Source: Blumeriella jaapii (Eukaryota; Ascomycota; Leotiomycetes; Helotiales; Drepanopezizaceae). Taken from it: a stretch of DNA of 64,000 nucleotides. Of this stretch, positions 31,950 to 42,900 are shown in pieces (position 1 is the first letter of the stretch; each line of letters begins with the position of its first letter). The translations under genes and the position numbers were made by a program. The notes under the pieces were generated by a model. That model saw nothing but the letters and a program-made list of their open reading frames with translations. It was not told the origin of the DNA and did not search any database. The stretch is taken from NCBI GenBank assembly GCA_009599575.1, contig VWND01000004.1, positions 1,542,001 to 1,606,000 of the forward strand, read 5' to 3'.

Positions 31950-34200
31950 AAACGTATAAAAAGCATTACGCAAGGCTTTGCTAAATACTTTTATTTTGTG
32001 ATATTACGACTTTTATAAGCAAACGCGCTTAAAAACCGACTTTTTTAATAAAATAATAATTGGCGTATTATCGCAATTGCAAAAAAATAATTTTTATTAT
32101 TCGGTCGATTTCTTTTTTAAGATTATAATCGACGCCGAGTTTAATTATTCGATTTACGATAAAAAGCTTTTCGCAATCTTTCGCTTTTTTAAAAACTACA
32201 AGCCGAAGCTGTTAAACGCCCAAAAAAATATATATATATACACCGATTACCGCGTTTTGAAATATTTTATAACGATTAAAAACTTTTCGGCCCGATAAGC
32301 TTAATAAGCCGAGTTTTTCGCCGATTTTTATTTTATAATTATATACCGGTCGGAAATTATTAATATTTTCGCTGATATTTTTTTTCGTAAAAACCAAAAC
32401 ATTTTTTTATCAAAAACACGATAACGAGCAGTTCGAAAACAGCTAATGCTTTTAAACGATAAATGAAATTTTTAAATTTTTTAAAAAAAAGCTATTAAAA
32501 GTATAATCACGTTAGCGCTTATAAAAATAGCCCTCGATAAGCGCGACGACGGCAGCGTTTTTTTTCCGAAAAAAACAGCGAAAACGAAAAAAATAAAATG
32601 CTTACGAAAAAGCTCGCAGATCCGACTTTCGTAATCGCATACGCTATGCAAAACTATACAATTATAAACGATTTGCTGTAAGCTAACAAAAACTTTTTTT
32701 TTTCGAAGGGCAACGAATATAAGCCCGCAATTATAGTTTTGATTATTAGCTGCGACAAAACAAATTGTTTTTTTAAAACAATTTAATATTATTTTTAGAA
32801 TTTTCCGAATTACGAACCTTGTTAATCCGATATATCTACGAACAGCTTTGCGTAGCATACGCTAAAATAAAAAAAATAAAGCTTTTAATCGGTCGCAAAT
32901 ATTATTAAAAAGTTATAAAAGCAGATATATAATAATACGTTTCGAATTATCGTTGCATACGAATAAAAACTAAACGCGATAAAACCCCGGGCTTTCTAAA
33001 ACCTTTGCTTATATTCAGCAGGCCTTATTAATATTTAACGATAAATTTTACGAAGCTTTTATTAAACGAAAAAAATTACGATTTCGCTTTCGTAATAATA
33101 AATCGTTCGTCAAAAAAGCTTTCGTTAATTTTTTATTATAAAACTATTATAGCGAAAAAACTGGCAGCCTTGTTTTTGATTTATTAAATACGCTATTTCG
33201 GCATGCCGGATTTAATTATTTCGAACCGAAAAGCTTAGTTTGTTTCGGTTTTTTAATAAAAACTTTGCCGCATATTAAAAACCAAAATCAAATTGATTAT
33301 TATATACAATTTTAATATCGATAAGCAAACCGAAATAATAAACTAATATATTAAACAACGCTTTCGCTTTTTTGCTTTTATTATTAAAATAATTAAAAAC
33401 GCTTTTTATTTTTAATAAATGTTATATAGCTGATTATGCCGCACGAGTTTTTCGGCAACGTTTTTTCTTTTCAAATCTTAAATAAATATAAAACTCGCAT
33501 ATTTTAAAATATAAACAATTTCCGCTTTTTTCGCTCGGCTATCGAAAAACTTAACCGCGACGAAGTTTTGCATTTGGCCTTTCGAATTAAAAAAATTGTA
33601 AAATACGCTTAATCGTTTATTACGCAATAACAAACTAAAATAAAACTCTTCGTTAACTTGCATAAACGACCGGTAAATTAAAATATAAACGACGAAATAT
33701 TAATAGATATTAAAAATTAAAATTCGACCGATTTTTTTCGAAAGCTTTTAAATAAATAATACGGCCTAATTAAAATCGTTAATAAAAAAAAATTAAAAGC
33801 TTAATTTTCCCGCGGATTGGTTAATTTATTTAATTTTTTATTTATATTCGCTCCGAAAGCATATCAGCAATCTTTTTTTTGGCCAACGACGCTCCGAACC
33901 AGCTTTTATTTAATTACTTTCTAAATAAACAAAATGGAAAATCGAAAAAATAATAAATTCGAAATTATATAAAAAAATATTATAATACTAAATTAATTAA
34001 AAAGGCGCTGATAAAAATCTCGAATAATACTTTTGTTTTAACGCTATAACGGCCTTTTATATTTTTTAATATTTTACCGATCGTGTCCCATTATCAAAGG
34101 CTTTTTACGAACGCTTTTCGCATAGCTGAAAACTTACAACGAAAACAAAAAAGATTATACTAGATTAAAAAATAATAAATTTATAATTGCAATTGCGCGA
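31950..34200 (+). pseudogene. Gypsy-B RNase H and integrase (B3)
   Basis: RNase H in the open stretch 32077-32298: EFNYSIYDKKLFAIFRFF and IYTDYRVLKYFITIKN (family AE-NYDIYDKELLAIV and TDHRNLEYF). AEFFADFYF follows with Trp/Gln stops. Integrase about 32600-33950 is degenerate; a 125-codon open frame on the opposite strand (32481-32858) is a shadow. A YYNTKLI-like stretch near 33990 could be a chromodomain or linker remnant, uncertain. Collinear with B2 on the minus strand. Confidence 0.8.
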
Positions 34201-34227
34201 ACGCAGTTTTTCGGAAAAAAGAAATAG

Positions 34228-34485
34228 TATTACGATTCTGGCCAATAATAGAATTGCTAATAGTATAAATGCTAATAGTATAATTGCCGGTGGTATTAAA
34301 TTAAGATTTGGGCACGGATTATTTCGGGCATTAAATTCCGCGCTAAGTCACGTGACCTATAAGCGCAATTATTATATATATAATTCGCGATTCCGAGCAT
34401 TCTAGCTCGGTATTTTTCTTTTAATTTACATGCGTACCTTTTGGTCCATATCACCCTTTTGATCACCCTCAAGCTAGCTGTGACA
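34228..34485 (+). repeat. Gypsy-B 3' LTR (B3)
   Basis: 258 bp from TATTACGATTCTGG (RIP-altered TGTTACGATCC) to AGCTGTGACA. Three 15-bp tandem units at 34241-34285, GTCACGTGAC at 34347-34356, TATATATATAA near 34372-34382, and the CCGAGC/GCTCGG hairpin at 34393-34410. CGTGC after it is a likely target duplication. Confidence 0.87.
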
Positions 34486-36177
34486 CGTGCTTTCGTATTT
34501 TTTCCGAACAATTAAAATAATATTCCGTTTATAACGAATTCCGAAGCGTTTGTTTCGATTTGGATTTTCAATCGAAAATCGAAATAACGTAATATAAATA
34601 CTTAACAAAACTTTTTTTTAAAAAATAAAAAAGCGATTTTCGCCTCGAATAAAAAACGAAAAAGACCCGACATTTTTTTTCGTTGCATTTTTTTTTAAAT
34701 TTATAATAAATCGGCAAAGCTTAGCGTAATTTTCGATGAAACGTTTATAAAAATTAATAAAACCTAAAAACATTTAAATATTTCGCTACGTAATAAAAAA
34801 AAGCTATTTCCGAATACTATTTATTTTTTCTGGATTTATTTTAATTTTCGTAGAAATAACGACGAAACTTAGAAACTGAACCGTATTCGTATCGAAAACT
34901 TTTTTTTTCAGATTTCCGTAAAATTTATTAATACGAAATCTTTCGAAAATCTTTTTTATCGCGTTTATATAATCATCGAAGTTTTCGGAAAATATTAAAA
35001 TATCGTCGAAATAAATTATATACGTAATACTTATTAAACCGATTAAAACTTAATTAATATATGTTTAAAAAATTGCTAATGCGTTCGAAAAGCCGAAAAA
35101 TAATACGTAATATTCGAAATGTCCGTAGCGATTACGAAACGCAATTTTTTATTTATTTCCCTTTTTTATTCGAAAACGGTAATACGCCCAAATAAAATCT
35201 AGCTTAATAATTATTTTGATTTTTTTGAAACGATTCAAGGTTTCGCTTATAAAAAATATAAAAATTTGATTTTTAACCGTAATTGCGTTTAAACTTTTAT
35301 AATCGACGCATAATCGTAAACTTCCGTTTTTTTTTCGGTATAAATATTACCGATGCGCCGGCAAAACTAATAAATCTTTTTATCCAGCTTTTTTTTAAAT
35401 TCGAATCGAAATATTCGCGCAATTCGATAAGTTCGGATTCCGATAAAAAATAGATTAATTTTTAAAAAAGATTTTTTTTCCGCGAAATTTATTCGATATT
35501 TTATAAAATAATAAAAAACTAGAATAACCACGGCGGTATCGTTAAAAACGTCGGCGTAATCGTTGTATTTAAAAAGTAATTAATGCTGTTTTTCAATAGC
35601 TTTTTTTAAAAGGATACAAAACGCTTACTTTTTTTTGAATATCTTTTTAAAACGTTTAATTATAACGAAATTAAGCTGTAAGCGTTCGATTAAATATCGC
35701 CACGATTTGATTCGAAAGTTTATAACAAAATCGATATTTCGCAATTAAAAAAACCTCAAAATAAATAAAAAATTTAAAATATTTATATCGCAAGCTACGA
35801 AGTCGCTTTGTATTTTTTTTATTATTTTATAATTATCAATAGCGCGAATAAATTGCGTATACGTATCGTAAATAATTACTTTTTTTTTAACCGTAAATAA
35901 ATCAATACGTTTTTAAATTGATGTTCATTTATATTCAATTGATAATTTTTAAATTACGCAGTTTTTTTCCGCGCCGCAATCGATAAAAACTCGTTTCGTA
36001 CGAATTTCGCTTTTGATTTTTTTAATTTCGATTGAAATTATTATTTTTTGCCGTTTTTTTTCGCTCGATTTTATTAGCAGCGACGAAATTAAAATCGAGC
36101 GAAAGCTTTTCCCGAATCCTTAGATTTATTAGCTTTGAAATAATTTAAAATTATACATCTTTTTTTATTACATTTAT
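34486..36177 (-). mobile_element. Gypsy-A fragment A4 (end of gag to RT)
   Basis: Minus-strand Gypsy-A, inverse of A1 about 4838-6525, with both ends cut by Gypsy-B insertions (B3 on the left, B1 on the right). It reads, from the right: the end of the zinc-knuckle region, protease, RT. It is the oldest layer of this nest. RT active site YFDDILIF at about 34990-35020 with both Asp intact, as in A1. Confidence 0.87.
34600..36060 (-). pseudogene. Gypsy-A protease and RT (A4)
   Basis: Minus strand: FIDCGAEKNCV at about 35985-35955 (catalytic DCGA kept), GSLRLCVDYKSLNAI around 35330-35285, IFYVLFFGFSNA near 35110-35080, and YFDDILIFSE. Stops fall mostly at the same places as in A1, as expected when RIP acts on the same CpA sites. 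Truncated in RNase H on the left. Confidence 0.83.
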
Positions 36178-36435
36178 TATTACGATCCTGACCAGTGGTA
36201 TAGTTGCCAGTGGTATAGTTGCCAGTGGTATAGTTGCCGGTGGTGTTGGATTAAGGTTTGAGCACGGACCACCTCGGGCACTAGACTCCGCGCTAAATCA
36301 CGTAATCCCCAAGCGCAACTATTATATATATAATTCGCGATCCCGAGCATTTTAGCTCGGTGTTTTTCTTTTAATTTATATACGTACTTTTTGGTCCATA
36401 TTACTTTTTTAATTACTTTTAAATTAGCTGTAATA
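36178..36435 (+). repeat. Gypsy-B 5' LTR (B1)
   Basis: 258 bp, TATTACGATCCTGACC to GCTGTAATA. Three 15-bp units (AGTGGTATAGTTGCC type) at 36192-36236. The outer left end is preserved; the inner right end is AT-rich. Hairpin CCGAGC/GCTCGG at about 36343-36360 (one arm altered). Confidence 0.88.
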
Positions 36436-38055
36436 TAAAAAAAACCAAACAATTTTCGCTAAAAAGCTTTGTATCCACGATTAAAAACTCGATCTGCCTT
36501 TGCAATTCGAACTTTTCTTAAACCGCCCGTACCGACGTTTATTTATCGATGCTTTAATTAAAATTTTCTTTTACTAATTTTATTTCCAGAAAAAGCTGAA
36601 TTTTTTTTTTATTAATTCGATTTGTTTTTGCAATTCGAATCGTTTTTTTTATAGATCCCATGCTTTTTTTATAAATCGACGCGGCATTCGAAAACGAACG
36701 CAACCCGTACGATTTGGCTTCGAATTAGCATTTCCATTTTTCGCTTTTGTTTTTAGCGCTTTCGAATTCTTATTCGTTTCAAGCTTTTTCGACGATTCTA
36801 GCAGCGAGTTTTTATTCCACGATTTTTCTGCCGAATTATAATTATTTGCAACCGATTTATTTGCTAAATCTTTTCGCTTTATTATCGAATTTAAAATCGA
36901 ATTGTACGACGCTAATATTTTAATATTTTTAAACCGACGCGTATTTTTACGACGACTTAGCATATTTACAAACGCTGAAAAATTTTCTACGGCCCAGCAG
37001 CTTTAAATCGCTTAAATAATCGCTTAAGCTATTGCCGCCGCTCGCTTTCCAGCTTTTTCCGCTTTTATCGCTCGCGACGCTTTTTTTTATTTCGAGCTTT
37101 GCGCGCTTTTATAACGGATTTTTAATTAATTTCCGAATATTACCTTTTAACTTACGACCCAGCTACTTTTCGAATCGAATTATTTAAAATTAAATATTTT
37201 CGCTACGCTTTCAGCGATTATTAAAAAAATATTAAATATAACGTATAAAAAATAAATATAATTTATTTGTTAAATAATACTTAAAAAAATTTATATAAAG
37301 CATAAACCAAGCCAAAATATATTTTAAATATATTTTTAAAAAAGCAAAAACTATTATTTTAAAATATTTAAACTTCGAGTTTTATTATTAAGTCTAATCG
37401 ATTCGAAACGTTTTTCGTATTTTTAATCAGCGCTCTTTTAATTACAATCGCGTTTAGTTTGCTACATTGTAATATAATAAACTTTATATAAACTACGGTC
37501 AGATTTATAATAACTTTCGATTTTTAGTTATTCGTTACGCAATTATTGGCAAAATTGCTAAAAACCGTTACTTTAAAAATATATACGAAAAAATCATTTT
37601 TATTTTTAAATACGATTTCCGACTAAAAAAATACAAAATAAATAATAATTATATTATTTTGAACGAAATTTTTAGCCGTTTGCGAATAAAAAGTCACGTA
37701 ATATCCGAATTAAAAAAATAGCTTTTGCTCGTCGTATAAGCTATTTTTCTTTTATTATAACTTTTGCTAATTAAAACTCTAAGCGTATTTTCGGTATTTT
37801 CAAAGCTTTTTAGCGTTTTACTTTTTTAGCTTTTTTTGCTCGTATAATTTTTCTTTTTTTTAATAAAATTTTTACGAGCGTATAATTATTATTTCTGCTA
37901 TTTTCGGCTTTTTCCGCTTGGCTGCGCGTTTCCCTTGCGCTTATTACAATTGCGGCAAGCCCGGCCTTTTCGCAAACGTTTATTTCGATTTTAAATTCAA
38001 TCGCAAAATCGCCGAAATAATTATCGACGATAAGCAAAACGATTTGTTAAAAAAC
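36436..38055 (+). pseudogene. Gypsy-B leader and gag (B1)
   Basis: Leader to about 36620, then Gag. Around 37935-37990 YYNCGKPGLFANV is a CCHC zinc knuckle of the type CYNCGKPGHFANVC with the His and last Cys replaced. Upstream is a helical capsid region without surviving frame; 36649-36963 is open on the opposite strand only (shadow). Truncated by C3. Confidence 0.72.
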
Positions 38056-38059
38056 TTTT
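38055..38059. other. Probable target-site duplication of C3, left copy (CTTTT)
   Basis: Five bases before the C3 5' LTR. The uninterrupted B2 sequence continues from this point, but no right-hand copy is seen, because C3 is cut at its 3' end. Confidence 0.5.
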
Positions 38060-38357
38060 TGTGACGATTTACTTTTTTGCCACCTTTCGTGTCATCCCAG
38101 CAACTACGTGTAGCTGCAAGCTCCTTGGTCTCCTGATGGATCTCCTATCAATTATAGAAACTATTTATATATATAAAGCTTTTTTTGCTTAGCAACCTTT
38201 GCTTTTTGCAATTATTAATTCTAAATAAATTTTTTATTACAAAACCAAAAGCTCGTTTTTTATATTATATAAATACGGCGATTAATTAACTAATTTTCTA
38301 GCCTTTCGATTAATTAAATCGTTTTATTATTAATAATTCTTTTTCTACGCTGGCGAC
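38060..38357 (+). mobile_element. Gypsy-C copy C3, 5' LTR and first leader bases
   Basis: 5' LTR 38060-38326 (267 bp; TGTGACGATTTACTTTTTTGCC to TCGTTTTA) followed by 31 bp of leader, interrupted by B2. The outer 100 bp of the LTR (CCCAGCAACTACG, CTCCTTGGTCTCCTGATGG) are nearly unmutated. Promoter-like TATATATATAAA at about 38167-38178. C3 continues at 44822. Confidence 0.9.
38353..38357. other. Target-site duplication of B2, left copy (GCGAC)
   Basis: GCGAC before TGTCACAG and again at 44822-44826. The empty site in C4 is ACGAC at 60553-60557. Confidence 0.92.
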
Positions 38358-38639
38358 TGTCACAGCTAGTTTAAGGGTGATCAGAAGGGTGATATGGACC
38401 AAAAGGTACGCATATAAATTGAAAGAAAAACACCGAGCTAGAATGCTCGGGGTCGCGAACTTTATATACAGTGGGTTGCGCTTATAGGTCACGTGACTTA
38501 GCGCGAAGCCTAGTGGCCGAGGTGGTCCGTGCTTAAATCTTATTCTAATACTACCGGCAATTATATCATTGGCAATTATATTACTGGCAGCTATATTATT
38601 GGCAGCTATATTATTAGACTAGCAGCCAGGATCGTAACA
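38358..38639 (-). repeat. Gypsy-B 3' LTR (B2)
   Basis: 282 bp, plus-strand ends TGTCACAGCTAG and GATCGTAACA. Four 15-bp tandem units at 38559-38618. Confidence 0.93.
38433..38497 (-). promoter_or_regulatory. Gypsy-B LTR promoter-like cluster
   Basis: Read on the minus (sense) strand: the 10-bp palindrome GTCACGTGAC (38497-38488), 19 bp later a TATA-like TATATAAA (38468-38461), 10 bp later the hairpin CCGAGC-loop-GCTCGG (38450-38433). The same order and spacing occur in the B3 LTR, with the palindrome lost in more mutated copies. CACGTG is the known bHLH (Cbf1-type) site. Promoter role is inferred from LTR position and layout. Confidence 0.6.
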
Positions 38640-40950
38640 CTACTTTCTCCTTCCGAAAAATTGCGTTTTCGCAGTTGCAGTCATGGGTTTATCGTCTTTC
38701 AATTCAGTGTAATTTTCTTTGCTTTCGTTGTAAGCTTGCAACTATGCGGGGAGCGCTCGTAGAAAGCTTTTAGCGGTGGGATATAATCGGTGGAATGCTT
38801 AAAAAATATGAAGGGCCGTTATAGCGTCAGAATAAAAGTATTATTCGAGATTTTCATTAGCGTTTTTTTAATTAACCTGGTATTGCAACACTTTTATACA
38901 ATTTCGAACCTATTATTTTTTCGATTTTTTATTTCGTTTATTCGAAAAATAATTAAATAAAAGTTGGTTCGGAACGGCGTTAGTCAAGTAAAAAGTTATT
39001 ATTATGCTTTCGGAGCGAATATAAATGAAAAATTAAATGGATTAACCAGTCTGCGGAAAAGTTAAGCTTTTAATTTTCTTTTATTTTGTCGACGATTTTA
39101 ATTAAGCCGTATTATTTATCCGAAAGCTTTCGAAAAAGTCGGTCGAATTTTTAATTTTTGGTATTTATTGATATTTCGTCGCTTATATTTTAATTTATCG
39201 GTCGTTTATACAAATTGACGAAGCGTTTTATTTTAGTTTATTATTACGCAATAAACGATTATGCGTATTTTATAATCTTTTTAGCTCGAAAGGCCAAATG
39301 CAAAGCTTCGTCGCGGTTAAGCTTTTCGATGGCCGAGCGAAAAAAACGAAGATTGTTTATATCCTAGAATATATAAGCTTTATATTTATTTAAAATTTGG
39401 AAAAAAGAAACGTTATCGAAAAATTCGTGCGGCAAAATCAATTATGCAATATTTATTAAAAATAAAAAGCGTTTCCAATTGTTTTAATAATAAAAGCAAA
39501 AAAAGCGAAAGCGCTGTTTAATATATTAGTTTATTACTTCGGTCTGTCTATCGATATTAAAATTATACGCAATAATTAATTTAACTTTGGTTTTTAATAT
39601 ACGGCAAAGTTTTTGCTAAAAAACCGAAACAAATTAAGTTTTTCGGTCCGAAACAATTGAATTCGGCATGCCGAAATAACGCATTTAATAAACCAAAAAT
39701 AAAACTGCCAGTTTTTTCGCTGTGATAGTTTTATAGCAAAGGATTGACAAAAGCTTTTTAAATAAGCGATTTATTATTACGAAAGCGAAATCGTAATTAT
39801 TTTCGTTTAATAAAAGCTTCGTAAAATTTATCGTTAAATATTAATAAAATCTGCTGAATATAAGTAAAGGTTTTAAAAAATCCGGAGTTTTATCGCGCCT
39901 AGCTTTTATTCGTATGCAACGACAATTCGAAACGTATTATTATATATTTGCTTTTATAACTTTTTAATAATATTTGCGATCGACCAAAAGCTTTTTTTTT
40001 TTTTTTTTTTAGCGTATGCTACGCAAAATTGTTTATAAATATATCGGATTAAAAAAATTCGCAATTCGGAAAATTTTAAAAATATTATTAATCTGTTTTA
40101 AAAAAACAATTTGTTTTATCGCAATTAGTAATCAAAGCTATAATTGCGAGCTTGCGTTCGTTGCGCTTCGAAAAAAAAAAGTTTTTATTAATTTACAGCA
40201 AATCGTTTATAATTGTATAATTATATATATCGTATGCGATTACGAAAATTAAATTTGCGGATTTTTTTTTATAAGCATTTTATTTTTTTTCGGTTTCGCT
40301 GTTTTCTTCGGAAAAAATGCTATCGTTATCGTGCTTATCGAAAGCTATTTTCATAAGCGCTAGCGTAATTATGCTTTTAGCAGCTATTTCTTTTAAAATT
40401 TAGAAATTTAATTTATCGTTTAAAAACATATGCTGCTTTCGAACTGTTCGCTATCGTATTTTTAATAAAAAAATATTCTGATTTTTGCGAAAAAAAATAT
40501 CAGCGAGCGTATTAATAATTTCCGATCGATATATAATTATAAAATAAAAATCGGCGAAAAACTCGGCTTATCGGGCTTATCGAACCGAAAGATTTTTAAT
40601 TATTATAAAATATTTTAAAACGCGGTAATCGGTATATATATATACGTTTTTTTAGGCGCTTAATAATTCCGGCTTATAATTTTTAAAAAAGCGAAAAATA
40701 GCGAAAAGCTTTTTGTCGTAAATCGGATAATTAAATTCGGCATCGATTATAATTTTAGAAAAAAAGCCGATCGGATAATAAAAATTATTTTTTTATAATT
40801 GCGATAATACGCCAATTATTATTTTATTAAAAAAATCGGTTTTCAGGCGCGTTTGCTTATAAAGGTCGTAATAGCATAAAATAAAAGCATTTAGCAGAGC
40901 TTTGCGCAATGCTTTTCATACGTTTTTCTGTTTTTTTTCGAATACGAAAA
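38640..40950 (-). pseudogene. Gypsy-B RNase H and integrase (B2)
   Basis: Inverse equivalent of B3 31948-34227. RNase H remnants about 40850-40520 (FNYPIYDKKLFAIF-like, then the TDYR block near 40630). Integrase about 40250-38850 is strongly decayed; the open frame 40016-40252 on the plus strand is the antisense shadow of a segment also conserved in B3 (32481-32858). After the integrase come about 150 bp of untranslated sequence before the LTR. Confidence 0.75.
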
Positions 40951-41049
40951 AAACGTTTTTACTTATAAAAGCAATAAGAAAGCGGCAAATACGGCTATAG
41001 CCGGCTATAAAACGTTTGTAAAAATTGCAAAAACCTAAAAAGCTTTACA

Positions 41050-41750
41050 CGCTTCGCATATTCGCTATATATTACCAGTTTTTAATAATAGCGATTTTTT
41101 CGGATTTATTTTAATACTTTAAATATTAATAACGAAATTTAAGAATTTAGTTTTCGTAATATTAAATTCGCATTTTTTAATATTAGCTTTTAAGCCGTGT
41201 TTTTTTAAAATCGACAGAATCTTTTTAATATAAATTTTATATTTTAAATTATTCGCGGAATAAATAAAAATATCGTTAAAATACGCCGAGCAAAAATCAT
41301 TTAAATATTTTATAAAAATATTATTAATAAAACGTTGAAATATGGCGGATCCATTAGTAAAGCCGAACGAAAAGATTTTATACTTGTATATGCCGTATCG
41401 AATACGGAAACTGATTAGTTTTTCAGACTTTTCGAATATCCGAATTCGATTAAATGCTTATTAAATATTAATTTTCGTAAATATTTTAGCTTTAATAATT
41501 CGCGTTAGCATTTCGTCGATCAAAAGCAAAAAGTAAAGATTTTTTTTTGTAAAATCGTTAAGCTTGCGATAATCGATATATAAGCGTATAAAACCGTCCG
41601 ACTTTTTAATAAATAAAATCGGAGCGGCGAAAAAAGCATTAAAAGATTTAATAAAGCTTTTATGCAAATTATCGAAAATATAACTTTTGATTTTTATAAG
41701 CTGTTTATTCGTAAAGCGTTTAAGTAATTTTATAAAAAGCGTATTTTCCG
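41050..41750 (-). pseudogene. Gypsy-B reverse transcriptase (B2)
   Basis: Open 41667-41461: FFAAPILFIKKSDGFIRLYI, DYRKLNDFTKKN, LLIDEML, KAKIFTKI (family RT N-terminal half). Then FGFTNGSAIFQRFIN and FCSAYFNDIFIYS at about 41370-41265: YLDD has become YFND, so one catalytic Asp is lost. Between RT and gag (about 41750-42900) lies a degenerate stretch with the protease position, where I could not confirm a DSG motif. Confidence 0.85.
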
Positions 41751-42900
41751 TGGCAAAATGTATTTTATAATTTATACCGAAGCGGCGAAAAACGAATTTG
41801 TCGCTTTTTTGCTTATAAAACAGTTTTTCGAATTTCGAATATTAAATTAAAAAAAGTTTTTTTATAAGAATTACGTTATCGTTATATTTGATTTGCAAAA
41901 CGTCGGGAACGAAAATACTTTTTATTGCCGCGAACTATATGATTTTTTTAAATTCGGCGATTTTCGCACGGCGAAAACGTTTTCTGTTTATATTATACAT
42001 AAAAATAATAAACGTACAATCGCTGAATAATAATAATTTTTTTTTTTTTGCGGCTTGTATTCGCTTTTCGTAACGTATTTACAAAGCGCTAAATGCAAAA
42101 GCGGAAATACAGCTGATATTGCAATTAAAAATAAAAGGGATAGCAACTGGCCCGATTAAAAAAAACCGGCTTGGTCGGTTCAGAGCTGCTAATAAAAAAC
42201 TTTTTTATTTTATGCAAACTACTTTTAAAATTTCGCATAAATATAAAGAATTTACTAGCTTTAAAGCTTAAATAAGCTTTTTTAATCGTTGTAAAAATGC
42301 TAACAAAAATATATAAAGCTTTTATTGCGCTGTTTCGTTTATTTACATTTTTTTGATATATGCGACTAAGCATTTTAAGCTTTGTTCGCTGATTAAAATC
42401 GACGAACAACTGCTTGTTAAAATAAAAAATAACGGATATATCGAATAGCTATTTTATTTTGTTTTTTCTTTAATTATACGCTTGCTTTAAATCGTAATAT
42501 TATAAAAATTTGCGACTAATAAAAACGTCGGTAAAGCCCAGATTTATAACCAAAAAAAGAAAATTTATACGACGTCGGTTAATCGTAAAAAAAAAAAAAT
42601 AGCAGAAAAAATAAGTTTTCTAGGCTCGCTATTATAGCCGGTAAATATAATAAGCTTATACAGCCGAATAAAATTTATTCCGAAACGTTAAAAAAATTAA
42701 TACGCTAAAAAGGTTTTAATCGCATCGAAAATATTAGCTTCGTTATCGATATATGCAAATATTTTAATATATAATTTATTACGTATTAGTTTTATAAAAA
42801 TTAAAAATTATCGTTTTTTTATTAAAAAACGCTGATTAAATTTTAAATCTTTTTACAAATCGAATTTTTTGCTATAATAAAAGTTTTTATTACGATTTAA
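41751..42900 (-). pseudogene. Gypsy-B gag-pol linker and protease position (B2)
   Basis: 1.15 kb between the zinc knuckle and RT. The 94-codon open stretch 42409-42125 (minus) is in the sense orientation, with FVDFNQRTKLKMLSRIYQK and a lysine/serine-rich continuation; a link with Gag or the RT connection is possible. No convincing aspartic protease motif. Identified by position only. Confidence 0.4.

Larger units (their letters stand above)
31948..34485 (+). mobile_element. Gypsy-B copy B3, 3' half
   Basis: Plus-strand B element starting in the RT/RNase H region exactly where the C2 LTR ends, so C2 was inserted into it; its 5' half is lost. Inverse equivalent of B2 40935-38358. It ends with a 3' LTR in A4 sequence, followed by CGTGC. 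Confidence 0.85.
36178..38059 (+). mobile_element. Gypsy-B copy B1, 5' part
   Basis: Plus-strand B element: 5' LTR, leader, and gag up to just behind the zinc knuckle, where C3 is inserted (38060). Inverse equivalent of B2 44821 to about 42905; B2 gives the uninterrupted sequence at the C3 insertion point. Inserted in A4; TTTAT at 36173-36177 may be the target duplication. Confidence 0.86.

Noticed and set aside
32481..32858. 125-codon open frame on the minus strand, partly conserved at 40016-40252 on the plus strand
   Set aside because: Both are antisense to the same part of Gypsy-B pol in two inverted copies; conservation comes from the repeat itself.
36192..36236. Short regular repeats as a possible CRISPR array
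   Set aside because: 15-bp directly adjoining units without spacers, inside an LTR of a eukaryotic retrotransposon.
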